Positions 62,588 through 64,000 of a DNA stretch of 64,000 bases are shown one piece after another. Source of the DNA: Deuterostichococcus epilithicus (taxonomy: Eukaryota > Chlorophyta > Trebouxiophyceae > Prasiolales > Stichococcaceae); assembly GCA_033439295.1 (NCBI GenBank), contig JAVTLE010000023.1, forward strand, positions 2,516,530 to 2,580,529, in the 5' to 3' direction. Each line of letters begins with the position of its first letter. The first letter of the stretch is position 1. A program made the translations under genes and the position numbers. The notes beneath the pieces were generated by a model. It searched no databases, had not been told where the DNA came from, and saw only the letters and a program-made list of their open reading frames with translations.

Positions 62588-64000
62588 ATGGCCGAGGCTA
62601 TTCAAAAAGAGTACTATGAGAGCTCGAAGCTGGCCAAGTACCCGTTCGAGCCATACTGGCCAGAGAAAAAGCTGCGCATCTGCGTGACGGGCGCAGGCGG
62701 TGAGTGCTGCGCTTGCGGATAGGACACCTAGCATCCTGTGATGACGAACACGTGCAGCCTGGTGGTAGCTGCATTGCTGTACGGCTTGGGCGATGAGCTT
62801 GCACAACCGACCCCTGATTGAGTGATCGGGGCCAGCACACCAGCTGCATCGCTGGTCGAGCCTGAGCTTCTGCTTGCACACTATTATGCATGCTCAATAG
62901 CAAGCCAGAACGCCGCTGCATCTTGCTGGCAGTGCCAGCAAGCATGTGGGTGTGGCGCTGGCGTATTGGTGTGCCAGCACACCATGTCCCGCACACCTTT
63001 GTCAACGGACCTGTGGCGGTCCACTGATGCTGTGACCGCTGATGCAGGCTTCATTGCCAGCCACTTGGCAAAGCGGCTAAAGACCGAGGTGGGCTTATGT
63101 GGTTGCGTGACCGCCAGCTGGCACAGCTGGCGCTACTACCGTCTGTCCTGAGCACGCCTGCAGATCGTAATTCACTCGCAGTGTGAACCATCACGCAGGG
63201 CCACTACGTTATTGGCGTAGACTGGAAGCGGAATGAGCACATGCCGGTGAGGCCGCCCTTCCTCCGGCCGTATGTTTCTAGCGGCGCTTTTGCTCTACGC
63301 CATGCCAGGGCGTTTGATGGCCTGGCTGCTGCATCGGTTTGTGTGTGGAGCGGTTCGGCAGGCTGCGCCGTGATCCGCCTGAGCATCCACATAGAACACG
63401 CTTCCCGTCCCCAACGTAAACGATGCAAAGTCTTCCAACGGTCAACTGTCGCCCCGCAGGAGGAGATGTTCTGCGACGAGTTCCACCTGGTGGACCTGCG
63501 GGTGTTCGACAACTGCAAGAAGGTGGTCACCGGCTGCGACCACGTCTTCAACCTGGCGGCGGACATGGGCGGCATGGGCTTCATCCAGTCCAACCACTCG
63601 GTCATCTTCTACAACAACACCATGATCAGCTTCAACATGATCGAGGCGGCGCGGCAAGCGAAGATCGAGAGGTGCGGGCCTCTTGCTTCCTGAAGCCCCT
63701 TTACGTGCACGCCATGCTATGCTGCCACTACGAGTCCATTCCCGCCGCGATACTGGGCGCACCCTTCGGTTGCTAACTATGTTGGTGCCCAAGTGTGGGC
63801 ATCATGCAGAGGCATGTCTGGTGTGCTGCCCTCAGTAGGCCGAAGGCCGTGTCAGGCTGCGGAGCAGTCGGCCCAGACCCTTTGCCCAACATGTGCAGGT
63901 TCTTCTACGCCTCCAGCGCATGCATCTACCCAGAGGGCAAACAGCTCAACACCACGGTGGAGGGCGGCGGCCTGAAGGAGTCGGACGCGTGGCCCGCGCA
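62588..64000 (+). CDS. GME: GDP-mannose 3,5-epimerase, 5' part (runs off the right edge)
   Basis: Converts GDP-mannose to GDP-L-galactose, the committed step to plant ascorbate and a source of cell-wall L-galactose; cytosolic, NAD-dependent, extended SDR family. Five exons were placed: 62588-62699, 63048-63088, 63199-63246, 63460-63671 and 63899-64000. They read MAEAIQKEYYESSKLAKYPF, LRICVTGAGG joined to FIASHLAKRLKTE (the NAD-binding Gly motif GAGGFIA), GHYVIGVDWKRNEHMP, FCDEFHLVDLRVFDNCKKVV and FNLAADMGGMGFIQSNHSVI. The last exon is FFYASSACIYPEGKQL with ESDAWPAQ; SSACIYPE contains the catalytic Cys. The catalytic Tyr-Lys pair would lie just beyond the window. The first exon frame is open upstream, but 62588 is the first ATG that fits the family N-terminus. 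Confidence 0.97.

Overview
The window looks like nuclear DNA of a green alga, most likely a small-genome chlorophyte of the Trebouxiophyceae type. It is visibly GC-rich. Nearly every gene is cut into short exons by introns of about 100-400 bases. Triplet CAG/CTG runs are frequent. The gene set is plant-like: GDP-mannose 3,5-epimerase, NUDX14-type UDP-sugar pyrophosphatase, organellar presequence protease PreP, and an F-box plus LysM protein. The species cannot be named from the sequence alone. Gene models were spliced by eye. Stops and most starts are placed to the base; internal exon edges are approximate unless given.

Layout, left to right: ORC5 (+, 352-3309); a gene-poor stretch with a weak secreted-protein N-terminus (+, 4597-5335); a very Gln-rich zinc-motif protein (-, 6686-10516); PreP (-, 11056-19668); DDX41-type DEAD-box helicase (-, 20112-25136); an alpha/beta hydrolase (+, 25560-28378); NUDX14-like Nudix hydrolase (-, 28530-29872); SYP3/SED5 syntaxin (+, 31108-33628); CCDC61/VFL3 basal-body protein (-, 33874 to about 35910); eIF6 (-, 36582-38349); mitochondrial uL13 (+, 38520-39977); translin (-, 40511-42394); an unknown targeted membrane protein (+, 43218-44346); a Gln-rich Tudor-like protein (+, 44999-49986); a NIPA magnesium transporter (+, 50814-53183); an F-box/LysM protein (-, 53748-55092); an RNFT-type RING ubiquitin ligase (+, 55384-57885); an SLC35F6-type transporter (-, 58622-61948); and GDP-mannose 3,5-epimerase, cut by the right edge (+, from 62588).

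These are mostly unrelated housekeeping genes, not a pathway cluster. Several pairs are divergent across short spacers (eIF6/uL13m 170 bases, F-box-LysM/RNFT 291, DDX41/hydrolase 423) and may share promoters. Others converge (hydrolase/NUDX14, syntaxin/VFL3, uL13m/translin, NIPA/F-box-LysM, RNFT/SLC35F6).

I see no mobile element with coding capacity, no CRISPR array, no RNA gene and no clearly new multi-gene system. The points most worth following are: a basal-body gene in what may be a non-flagellate lineage, carrying two frame breaks; an almost perfect 35-base-arm hairpin inside a DDX41 intron; a dispersed partial copy of the poly-Gln gene; CUG repeats in PreP introns; introns that appear to start with GC; and a tandem duplication with coding-like conservation at 44.3-44.6 kb.
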